Assembly (NCBI RefSeq): GCF_052857255.1
Contig: NC_135505.1
Span: 42,171,520 to 42,235,519, forward strand
Direction: 5' to 3'
DNA: 64,000 nt
Source: Amblyomma americanum
Taxonomy: Eukaryota > Arthropoda > Arachnida > Ixodida > Ixodidae
Shown here: positions 26,201-38,200 of the stretch, piece after piece
How the letters are laid out: the number at the start of each line of letters is the position of its first letter
Numbering within the stretch: position 1 is the stretch's first letter
The notes under the pieces: generated by a model
What the model saw: only the letters and a program-made list of their open reading frames with translations
The model's database searches: none
Told to the model about the DNA's origin: nothing
Made by a program: the position numbers and the translations under genes

Positions 26201-29200
26201 GGTTTGCTCCTGGCCGCGGTGGTTTCGTTTCGATCAAGGCGAAATGCTAAAGACCCATGTACTGTCTGATGCAAGTGTACATTAAAGAACCGCAGATGGT
26301 GGAAATTACCTGGAACCCTCCACTACGGCATCCCTCATAGCCTGAGCCGCTTTGGGGCGTTAAACCCCATTAAAAAAAATACATGCGCTTAGCTGTCGTT
26401 TGCAATCATTCCTTGGAAAACTGAGGGCACCTAATTATCTGATGTTGTGGAGTGAGCATAGTATTTTGCTGCTGAACACAAGGCTGCACATGTCGTTCTG
26501 GCTGTTGTAGGTGTACTATGATAGCTGCAGTCTGTAGACGTGAGCATGGCACGACATGCTTTCTTGCCGGTTAACTTTCGTTTCAGCTAAAAAATGACCA
26601 ATTTTTAGTGTACTAAAATTAAAATTTTTTCTTCAAGCAGCGCTGAATTCACTGTGCATTGTAATGTATCAAACTATAGCTTATTGATTATACTTCCGAA
26701 CAAAAAAATGCCCAATTTATGCGTGAAAATTTATTGGTTAAATAAGCTGGTATTACAAAAAATACAGCAAAACAAAAATAAGCTGCTGCACTCAGCCTGA
26801 AATTGATTACAAAAAAATTAAAGTATGCAAAACATTCCACATCATATTAGCTATCATTCTGGCAATTTTTCAGCTGCATACATAATACATTGCACTTTCC
26901 TGGCCTTTCAAGTTAAGCAATATGACTGTTGTGCCACTAAAGAAAGTCGCGTGATGACATGAAGTGGAGGTGGATGTGAGATGTGGTTTTACGCATTACA
27001 CTTGTTCTGAGTTCTGTTCTTGTTTTTTTTGTAGCAGAGCCTGCAGATACCAGTTTTTCCGCTCTTTTTACTTTTCTTACTTTTTCATTTTTGACCTTTT
27101 CAGTTGGGAGTGAAGAAGGCGTAGCCTTCCTTGACATCAATATTGTTACAGGTTCTATTTACAAATATTATTTACAAGGCAGGTCGAGAGGAGCCTGGTG
27201 CGCCGGCGGCAGGATACTTGACTTTTTCTTCTTCCAGCCGCCACACGTCTTCTTTATTCCTCAGAGCCCATGCGCAGCACGTGACATTTCCCCGTTCGCA
27301 GACGAAGCCCTCTGGGCCAGTCAATCAATCGGGGTCCCGAGAGTGGAATGGCTTCAGCCGTGCGACATGCACGACCTGGGTTGTCCTTGAGCGGCGTCCT
27401 TGCGTTGATTGGGGAGAGATGACATAGTTGAGGTCATTGAGGCGAGCAACAACGATGAACGGGCCTGTGTAGTGGGATAGCAGCTTTTCTGATAAGCCAC
27501 GCTTGCGTAGGGGCGTCCACAACCATACAACGTCACCGGGCAGGTAGGAGACATCCTTGCGCCGGCGGTCATAACGCTGCTTAGAGCGATGCTGTGATGC
27601 CAAGGTGCGTATCCGGGCAATCCGACGGGCTTCTTCAGCGCGACATAGAGTGTTGGCAATAGAAGGCTCGGTGTCGAGAGAGAAAGGTAAGATGCTGTCG
27701 AGGGAGCTTCGAGGCGGACGGGCATAAAGAAGGAAGAATGGGCTTTAACCAGTTATTTCATGCCTCGACGTGTTATAGGCGTATGTAATGAAGGGAAGCA
27801 CGTCGTCCCAGTTCGTATGGCGGGAATCGACATACATGGCCAGCATGGTCGTGAGTGTCCGATTGGTACGTTCAACCAGTCCATTAGTCTGGGGGTGGTA
27901 CGGCGTCGAGTGGCGAAAATGGCATGAACTAAGACGCAGAAGCTCTTCCACAACGTCTGCCGTAAACTGGCGACCGCGGTCACTGATAACAACTCGAGGA
28001 GGTCCATGCCGGAGGATGACAGCACGAAGAAGGAAGAGCGAGACCTCAGCAGCGGTGGCGCAAGGTAGGGCGGCGGTCTCACAGTAACGGGTGTGGTGAT
28101 CAACGCACACTATAATCCAGCGGTTACCGTTGGACGAGCGGGGAAACGGGCCGAGCAGATCGAGTCCAACTTGTTCATATGGCGTGCTTGGAGGTGGCAA
28201 AGGATGCAGGCGTCCAGGCGGAGAAGTCGTGGGAAGCTTGAACCGCTGACACTGCACGCAGGTGGCCACGTAGCGCTGAACCATGTGACGCATTTTCGGC
28301 CAGTAAAAACGTTCTTTGATGCGGTTAAGGGTCCTGGCAAACCCCAAGTGCCCAGCCGTGACGTCATCGTGCATTGCCTGCAGAACAGAGGAGTACAGAG
28401 TAGCCGGAACGACGAGGAGAAAGCGCGCACCTCCAGGCGAGTAATTCGTTCTGTAGAGTAAACCGTCGCGAACGCAGAAAGGGCTTGCGGATGTCGGGTC
28501 ACGGGCTTCGGCAAAAAGCGGCGCCAAGTGCTGATCCTTGCGTTGTTCCATCTGGAAAGTGCCAAGATCTGGAAACTCTTGGGAAACGGCAGCGAGATAG
28601 TCATCGAAGTTTTCATCATCGGAAGTAGTAACCGTGAGCGGCAGCCGCGAGAGGCAATCTGCGTCGGCGTGTTGGCGGCCACTTTTGTAAGACACTTTGA
28701 AGTTAAACTCTTGGAGGCGTAACGCCCAGCGGGCCAACCAACCGCAGGGGTCGCGTAGATTGACCACCCAGCACAGAGAGTGATGGTCTGTGACGACTGT
28801 AAAAGCACGTCCATAAAGGTACGAACGAAACCGTTGTACGCCGAAAACAACGGCGAGACACTCTTGCTCTGTTACAGTGTAGTTGCGTTCCGACTTGCTG
28901 AGGGTGCGACTTGCATAAGCGACAACGTGTTCATTGCCCTCATGGCGTTGGATAAGCACAGCCCCCACGCCGATGCCGCTGGCGTCAGTGTGGAGTTCAG
29001 TCGGCGCTGTCGGGCAGAAATGACGCAATATTGGCCGCGAGGTGAGGAGAAACTTGAGCTGCCGAAACGCGGAGTCGCATTCGGGAGGGGTGTCTTTCTG
29101 CAGGAGACTTGTAAGCGGGTAGGCTAAATCAGAAAACTTGGGAACGAAACGCCGAAAATATGAGCAAAGTCCTAGGAAACTCCTGAGCTCTTTCACTGAT

Positions 29201-32200
29201 TTGGGTTCTTTGACACTGCTTACAGCTTCAACCTTCTGCGGGTCGGGTCTGAGGCCATCCTTGTCAACGAGATGACCAAGCACAGTAATTTGGCGTTCAC
29301 CGAAGCGACACTTCTTCGAGTTCAGCACGAGGCCCGCTCTCTCTATGCAGTCTAGGACAATGGCTAAGCGGCTGTTATGTTCGGCGAAGGTCCTACCAAA
29401 AATAACAACATCGTCCAGATAACACATGCAAACTTGCCACTTCAGGCCACGTAAAATCTTATCCATAAATCGTTCAAAAGTGGCAGGAGCGTCGCAAAGG
29501 CCGAAAGGCATAACATTAAATTCATACAACCCGTCAGGTGTCACGAATGCTGTCTTCTCTTTGTCTTGCGGGTGCATCGGGATCTGCCAGTACCCGGACC
29601 GTAGATCCACCGAGGAAAAGTAGGAGGCTGAGTGGAGGCAGTCAATGGCATCATCAACGCGCGGGAGCGGGTAAACATCCTTCTTTGTGACAGTGTTAAG
29701 CCGGCGGTAGTCGACACAAAATCGCCAAGTGCCATCTTTCTTTTTGACAAGGATCACTGGAGCAGCCCACGGGCTTGAAGATTCCTGAATGATGCCGCGG
29801 TGCAACATGTCACGGACTTGTTCATCGATTATCTGACGTTCGGAAGGCGAGACGCGGTATGGCTTCTGGCGAATCGGCTGTGCAGATCCAGTATTGATCA
29901 TGTGATGGGTACGGGAAGCTGGAATCGGCGGTGGTTGGTCGCGACCAAAGTCAAACACGTCCGCATGCTTAATAAGAACGGCCACTAGTACCTGGCGGTC
30001 GCTAGTGGGTAGGGATTTGTTTACCATGGCTAGGAATTGAGAGTCGCTCAGATCGCGGCGTCTAGTTGGACGAGACACGTTGTCAGTGATCGCGGCAACT
30101 GGTACAGAAAAACGTTCTTCAAAGCCAGCAAGTTTTAAACCACATGGCAATACTGCAGGTTCGTTGGAATGATTGACAGTCCAAAGAGTGGCATGGCCCT
30201 TGGTCACATGGACGACGCTGCGGGGTACTAGCACACTTTTCTTTGCACAGTTAAGGGAACAAGGTTCCACCACAGCATCGAAGGCATCAGAAATCGTGCT
30301 CGAGGACACAACGGGAACGAATATGGCAGACATTGCTGGAACGACGGTATCTTCAGTGACAGAAAACACTTGGGCAACCACTGGCGAGTCTTCTATGAGG
30401 GCTGACCGAAGGCCAGGACTTAACGATATGCCACCACTGCGGAAGTCGAGAGTAGCGCCGCACTGGTGCAAAAAGTCAATACCGAGGATGATGTCATGTG
30501 TAGAACACGAGGGAGCACCGTGAATTCAGTTCGGAACATGTGGCCAGCGATCACTACATTCACAAAACAAATACCAATCGGAACCAATGATTCTCCCCCT
30601 ACACCCCGGAATATAACAGCACGATCCCAAGCGAACATTATTTTACGACCCAGACGGTTCTTGAAAGTTGAACTCATCACTGACACCGTGGCACCAGTGT
30701 CCACTAAGGCCATGACGCAAATACCGTCCACTAAAACTTCAAGGCGGTTCCTTAACATAACAATGGGCAGAGGAATTGGCACTATCGATGATCCGGCGAC
30801 CGCACCTCCATCGGCCGCACACGCTAGTTTCCCGGGGACGGTGGGGAACGACGTTGGGGGGAAGGCGAGCGGCGAGAGCGGTGCGGAGGTGGAGTCAGAC
30901 TTCGGTCAGAGGCAGGGGAGTCGTTCCGTGGTGGCGCGTAACTGGATGGGCGCTGAGACGATGTGAAGACACGGTCATGAACAGGCGTTGAAACTCAGGC
31001 GAGGGTTCGACCATTGGCGCTGGGAGCGGGAAAACTGGCCCCGGCGACGGCAGAATCTAGAGATGTGACCGATCATACCACAGCGGTAACAAAGTGGTGG
31101 GTCGGGGGGGCACTCGGGATAACAGTCCTCGTAGCCAGTGTCGAAACGACCATCGTACTCCGGCTGCCGCAGGTGGCGTTGAGGACGAGCTGGCGCCCTG
31201 GGGCCGGGGCGGGTGATCCGGGGAGCGTCGCTGTAATCAATTCGAGTAGCACTGGTAGGGGCCTGGGCAGACAAACTCCAAGGGGAGGAGCGGGAGGCGG
31301 GAGCCGCCTGCAGAGAACAGCTCCCATACGGGACCTCACTGCGGCGCGCAAGATCTTGATGCCGGGAGAGTTCGTCACGCACGATTTGACGAATCACGTC
31401 AGGGAGAGTCGCCGCATTCACAGGCTCGTGGAAATCCACGCTGGCGACGGTGGTGACGTTAGGCAGGCGACCGAACTTGGGAGTAATTCGACGCAGTTTT
31501 AGAGCTTCAAAGGTGCGGCAGTGCTTGATGATATCCGTGGGAGAGTCTAAATTTTCTTTACTAATAAGAAAGCTGTAGACGTCCTCTGCGATGCCCTTGA
31601 GGAGATGACCAACGCGATCTTCGTCGGACATACTGGGATTAACGACGTTGCACAGCTTCAAGACCTCTTCTATGTAAGTCGTGCAGGTCTCTCCAGGCAC
31701 TTGCGCTCTCTGAAGCAAAGACTGCTCAGCGCATTTTCGTTTGGCAACAGTATCCCCGAAGCAGCTGCGGAGCTCTTCCATGAAGCGGTCCCAACTTGTT
31801 ATTGATGCCTCATGGTTTTCGAACCAAGTTAGCGCGGTGCCATCGAGAAAGAAGACGACATTGGCCAGCTGAAGAGTGGCATCCCAGCCGCTGTATTTGC
31901 TCACCCGCTTGTAATGGGTGAGACAATCATCCACGTCTTCGCCAGACTTCTCGAGAAAACGTCCGCGGCTCACGGTAGTGCTGCCAAGCGGGCGTTGCGG
32001 CGCCGGTCGAACGTGCGTTGGCTTCCTTGGGCATTTGCACGGGCAACGGTGGCAATCCGGCGATTCTTCGGCTGCAGCGGTTGCGAGAGGGGTCCGTGGT
32101 GATCGACCCAGCACCTGCACCACACTGTTACAGGTTCTATTTACAAATAATATTTACAAGGCAGGTCGAGAGGAGCCTGGTGCGCCGGCGGCAGGATACT

Positions 32201-35200
32201 TGACTTTTTCTTCTTCCAGCCGCCGCACGTCTTCTTTATTCCTCAGAGCCCATGCGCAGCACGTGACAATATAATCAAAAGCCTGCTGGCAGATTTGGTA
32301 AAACATCTTGACAGTATGTTGCAAAGACCCTAAAGCAACAAATAAAACCGCTCTCCGAATTTACAAATCACACACACTGCATAAAATGCCACGGGAACGG
32401 TTAAAAGAAACGCGCAAGCACACATTGATGTCCCGGTTCTCTGGGACGAAGTCTTGCAATCAAAACTGAAATCTGATCATTCCACATGGTTGTCTTACTC
32501 ACCACTACTGCCCAAAAAAAAAAGACAGCTTAAGAACCAGCAGGAACGTTAAGTGCAGCTTTTAGCCTTTGAGGAGCGCATGGTGAACAGATGCCATGAT
32601 CAGTGACAAGAGGACTACATCGGGTCAAAGTTTTCGTTTCTCATGTCGCCTCCTTGCGTTAGAAAATGAAAAAAAAAAAAAACTGAAACCAAAGCAATGG
32701 TGCTATAGAAGCAAACTCAATGACACTGCTTGTCCAGGAGCACAGCCTTGAATTTTGGTCGCAGGTTCAAAATTTCAGTCATATATGACCGATGGCCTAT
32801 GGCATGGCTCGTTCATACCGCATGTGCAAGCAGTGTGTCTGCTGTGGGTGCACCTGGAGCACACTTTAGTGTGGTTATGTCACTTTGTTTTTGCTGTGCA
32901 TAATAAACGTTTCGCTGGGGCATTCTGTACAGGACGTTTTTGTGCCACCAAGCCCAGAGGCCACTCTCAGCAAGGCCTTTGCTGCTCAGTCATCAGGGGT
33001 GTTGCACCCTTCTGCATGTACTCTGGGCAGTGTAGGGAGCAATGTTCAGCCTAGCTGGGTGGTTCCTCCCATTCCTGCCCAGCAGCGTCATCATGCAGCC
33101 TTAGGTATTGCAGACTTTATTTCTGTAGTTGTAGAATTTCTTCCGTTCCTTTACTTTTACAGTTATTGCTATAATATATTGAACTGTGCATTAATGTTCT
33201 TATATTTTGCTGTATTTTTATGTTGTGAAGGTGAATCGTAGAGATCAGGAATGCCATACCTGAAAACATATGAAATGTCTGATTTCTGTAATGCTGAAGA
33301 TCCCTAGATTGTTTAAATTAATGCAGTGGTTTACATTATGTCTTTTAAGCATACCTCAGCATCCACCTTTCCGATCAGAAAAACGTGAGTAGTGTTAACA
33401 TGAAATAATTATCCGTCTTGCTTAGGTTGGTATGTCTGTTTAATGTCCCTTTAATGCTGCGCATGACCATCATCTTTTGCTCTGCTGATCTGGAAGCATT
33501 TTCAGTCATTTGCTAAACATTGGATTTTCAGTGTGGTGATATAGGTGGTGGAAGTGAAAAGTATTTTGGCAGCAGGCGACATGCTTGCTTTCCTGTTAAC
33601 TGTCTCATTCATAATTATGCCAGTAGCGTGTATTCTGTGGGTGCACGTGGAGCATACTTTATTGTGGTTATGCCAATTTGGTTTGGAGTGCAGCTCTTAG
33701 CACTCAGTTCCTGGGCTGAGTGTCAGTGTTGCAGTTGGCACCATTGTAAATGGCTGAGGGAACAAGGAGCACAGCTTGGGATGAAAGTATGGTGATGGCA
33801 AAGAGAATTGCAAGGACAGGGAAAAAGGAGGCTACTGTGAGAGTTTAAAGTGGAAGAGAAGAGTATGGCGGGAATAGGTGAAAGCCTACCCTCCGCGGCA
33901 TGTGCAGCGGCAGCTTCTGCGAAATGCACTGTCCGAGAAGAGGCTCAGCGGCAGTAGATCACTCTGCACACTGCTGAAGCCGAAACTCATAGCCACCTCC
34001 ATTTGGCATTGCGTGTTCTGCAATGGCTGATCGTTCAAATAGCGCAGCAGCTGCGCTAAAAAATTGCATTGCCAAGAATCCTAATCGCTGGCTCATTGTT
34101 TTTTGTGTGTACTAAACAGTTTTCGGGGGCTGTTTTCAGGACTTCAGTTTGGCAGCAAGCCTGGAAGCCACGGCCAGCCATATGGTCACAGCTGGGCTGT
34201 CGGGGGTGCCACACCTTACAGCGTTTGCCCAGCATCCAGGCAGCATTGTAAAGCCCCAGGTATTACAGACTTAATTTCTGCAGTTTAGAATTGCTCCGTT
34301 TCCTTTTCTTATAATGTTGTCGGCATCTTCCAAATGCCAAGTTTTTATTCTTTTTTGCTGAATGATGGGTACTATAGCCTAGACTACAGAGGGTAAGACT
34401 GAAAACATGATTCGCTTTTGTTTACTGTAGCATTGCACATATTCAAGTGGAATGTGAGGGTTAATGTTGCAGCACCGTGGGTGCAGGAGACACACAGCAT
34501 GCGGACATTTTGCATCTCCTTGCATGCAAGCATGTTTTCATTTATCTTCATTGAAATGCTGTCACTGGGCTGTGGGTGTCAGTTCATTGATTATCCGAGA
34601 CTCTCCACAGAACAGATGCACAAGGGGAAAGCACGGACGATTATTCCTGCTGTGGTGTCTATTTTGTTCATATCATGTCTCGTGTGTTAGCGTTGTAGAA
34701 TATAATGAAACGCACACCTTGTTGTTACTCCAAATCTCAACCTTGTGCTCGGCAGCGAAGTTTTATAGCCAGTTCGCTGCTGCAGAGAGTCATAACTCTT
34801 TTTAATGCAGTTCTGATGGATAGCTCTTGTGAGTTTCCCCAAGGAATCAACATCACATTGATAGCTAGCTGTAGGGATCAAGAAACTGTTAGTGAGGTTG
34901 GCTAATTGGAAAGAATTTTGGGCAACATTTGAGTGGAATAAGGTGAACCATGAGAAGGAACACAGACCGCTACTCTGTAAAATTTCAATAGTATGCCTTC
35001 AGAGGTCTCACGTTTTCCATCCTTTAGTGCTGAAATGTGACTGAGAAGTCGGACTGCAAGAAATATTTCAGACTGAGATTGAATCTGCGTCGCAGCTTTT
35101 GATGTTGCCACCTGCATGCATGCTTCATAGTGAACATTTTTTACTGACTTGACCCTCAACGAGCCTTTGGTTATGGGTGAAGGAAGCATTTACATTTTGC

Positions 35201-38200
35201 ACAAATGAATAAAATGTAAACAGAAGTGAAGAAAAAGCATTTGACAGCACTTGTGCTACTCGTCAAGGCACTGCACTTGTATAGCTCCTGTGGCTATTAA
35301 AGTTGCTTTGTTTCGGTTCCTAGAAACAGGTTTTTTTTTGTCCTCTAAGTACACTTATCTGTACATACCTAAGTGTTTGCTTGTGCTCATCAGCTTAGCC
35401 TGTAGCTTTTCCAGCTCCTGAAGTATATATCAGCCTTTCTGATCTAGTATGCAGTGCATTTCCTTTTACAATTTGCTTCCAAGAGTGTAGCCTTAGAGTT
35501 GTATGCTCATAGCCAGCATGCTGATATACTATAGTTCCATTTGGAGGTGTGTTATTTTGAAATGTAGTTATTGTTAAATGAGATTTTGCAATCGATTTCA
35601 GAAGCTTGCTCCAGCTGTTGAGCCCATTTCAGCAGCCAGTTCCAGTCGGGAGCTGTTTGGCACTGTTGATGGAAAGGTAGGCTGCGTTTGTAGAGTTTTA
35701 CTTATACTGATTCTTTATAGCATTATTGCGGCCACTGCATGCAGACTTCGAAACCTGTATATTTCTGATATTGGCAGTCAGAACTCATGCCCTTTGTTGC
35801 CAGTCTTAGTCGGATTGGAAGTGTGCCACTTATGCACCTCAGTGAGCCCAGTGTGTCTTGAGTTAGAGCCCAAATGACTCGTGAGTCAAAATCAGTAAGT
35901 CCATGATGAGTCGCGAGTTGAAATCGGTGAGTAAGCCCAAATGAGTTGAGATGAAGCGAGTCCTGAGTCATATAATGAATGGCTGACCCCGGATGAGTCT
36001 TGAGTTGAGTCAGTCCACATGAGTTGTGCTGCCTAAATCAGTCGAGTTCATGAGTTTGAGTGAGGCCATAGGTTGACTAAACTTTTGTGGATGAGCCTGT
36101 CATTTTGCCAAAGTATGTGACTGACAGCGGTTTAGCAGTACCTTTTGCAAATGTTTAACAGTTGTATTCTGCCAGATAAGCAGGGGGATAATTTGCTGGT
36201 GTATGGTGGCAAGCAGTGGTGACTCACGGCAAGGATATTTGTAAGCGAATGGGAGAGGCTTTTGTTCTTTAGTGGATGCAAGCGCGGTTGATAATCGTAA
36301 TGAACTGTTTAATATACGTTCATTATATGCGTCCTTTTATATATTTCTAGGTCCACCTTGGTGGCAATTTCTTCATTGACGAAGAACGGTGGGCATGGCT
36401 GCAGCAGTCAAAAACGGACAGCATGTTTACACGGCAGCTGATGAGAGTACTGTGGGAAGAAAAAGACCTGAAAGACAGGAGCGTGACGGGCAAAGCATGT
36501 AATAGGAAGCTCCAAAGCGGAGCTCAAGCGAAGCCTGCCCTCACTCTAGAAAAGCTGGGTGCAGTCCGGGGTGAGTAGTCTATACAGTCTTCTAAAATCA
36601 TTTCATGTGGTGGCTGAGTAGCTCAGGTGTTCAGCTGCCAAGCCCAAGGTCATTGGATTTAATCCCAGCCACTGAGGCATTTACTGGAGACAGAAAGCAA
36701 AAACGCTTGTGCACTGTCAACACATTTTAACACATTCCAGATTGTTAAAATTATTTTGGAGTTCTGCACTATGTTATCTGTCATGGCTGGTGTATGGCTG
36801 TGGGATTTTTTAGACCCCACATATTCCAAGTACCTTTCATGTAATGTACTGTATTTACATGATTGTAAGTCGACTCAAACGTAAGTTAGGTAACCCCCAA
36901 ATCACATTTCCGATAAAAAAATTTCGAGCTTGTTTAAGCTTGGCCTTGAGTAGTTAACACGAGGAGGGGATGCAAGTGGGGAGGGGATGCAAGTTCTGCA
37001 TGTTGACATAGCAGCTTCTCAAGGCCAGCAACAAGAGCGATGCAACAGAGCCACGCAGCAAAAATGCAACCACGCTGTAGCATGCCCGATATCTCGTTTG
37101 TCTCAACTTTACTTATAGTGCCATGTTTTTGTTTCGATTCTAAGTCGACTGCCCACTTCAGATTTTCAATTTTTGAAAAATAGGTTGACTTACAATCGTG
37201 TAAATACGATAGCTGCGATCACAGGTGAGGTCCTTGAAGTCTAGTGGACTGAGAGAACAAGTTTATTCTCTCTACTGGCTGCAATAATGCATACTGCAGT
37301 CATTAGAAAAACCTAATTTATCTGCTGTCAACTATGACTAGTATCTCAGTTCAGAGGGGAACGTTACAACTCAAGGAATTGTTTTCATCCAATAACAGCC
37401 AGTGTGACAAGTTAATGAAAAATAAATCTGCTGATCAGTGTATGGTGGCCCATGTTGGCAGTGGTAGCACGTTAAGGAACTAACAGCTGAATGCAGTTGC
37501 AACAGAAAAACTTGGCTTATTTTTTGCTGTGAAGATGCAAGTAGAAGAATTCTCGCCATAGTGAATGCTGCTGGTGGCTGTAATGTGACGTAAACAGATG
37601 TGTGGGCTGTTCTTATTACAGTAAAAGCTCGTTAATTCGAATTCTATGGGGCCGCCAGGCCAGTTCGAATTAACCAAAATTCAAACTAATGAAACTGAGC
37701 AAAAATGGATGCGTTTGATGCCCGGAGGGCACGAAAAACGTTTATTTAGCAAAACAATCTATCATCATCTTCTGCTTCTTCTCTCTGAGGGCTACCGTAG
37801 TCACTTGGTCTTCTAGCGCGAATGCGATGCAGGGAGTCGTTTTCACCCTCTTCGAAGCTGAAGAAAAGGCGCGCGACATTCAGCGCTCCCATAACTTCTG
37901 CCGCGGACGGACGCACAGGCTCTTGTTCATCATCGCTGTCCTCGTCTTCTGCCTCTTCTGGGACAGATTGCTCCCCAACAATTTCAGCGACAATGTCCTC
38001 ATCACTTCGGGCACCACACACTGCTGCATCGCTGTCTACTTCAACGTAATCATCAAGACTAACATTCTGCAGCACAGCACGCACAGCCGCAGGCAGAGGC
38101 TCTGGACTCCCATCGTCGCCACTTTCTTCCATACTTCCGGCAGCAAAGCCACAGTGGTGGAAGCAGTTTGCACTTGTGGACGGCGTGACCTGCTCCCATG

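Larger units (their letters stand above)
27144..32268 (-). mobile_element. Gypsy element 1 (LTR retrotransposon), defective
   Basis: 5125 bp with 143-bp LTRs (27144-27286 and 32126-32268) differing at 2 positions, flanked by a 4-bp ATAT duplication (27140-27143, 32269-32272). On the minus strand: PBS-like TGGTGCAGGTGCTGGG just inside the 5' LTR, gag, protease, RT, RNase H and integrase, and a purine tract (AACGGGGAAA) at the 3' LTR. No env. A frameshift near 30525 and a nonsense codon at 27745 make it defective. Lies in BEN intron 5, antisense to the gene. Confidence 0.93.

Noticed and set aside
26937..27390. Hydrophobic plus frame and lysine-rich minus frame split by gypsy 1
   Set aside because: Tested as a BEN exon: the only phase-compatible reading has no donor and ends in a stop. 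The two strands code equally well, and neither is recognised.
28093..31502. Several long plus-strand frames (28093-28461, 28780-29127, 30466-30966, 31014-31502)
   Set aside because: They lie antisense to gag and pol of gypsy element 1 and show no family motifs; shadows of a GC-biased coding strand.
35602..35614. Upstream acceptor of exon 8 as the sole acceptor
   Set aside because: After exon 7 it gives TGA within a few codons; kept only for the exon-5-to-8 isoform.
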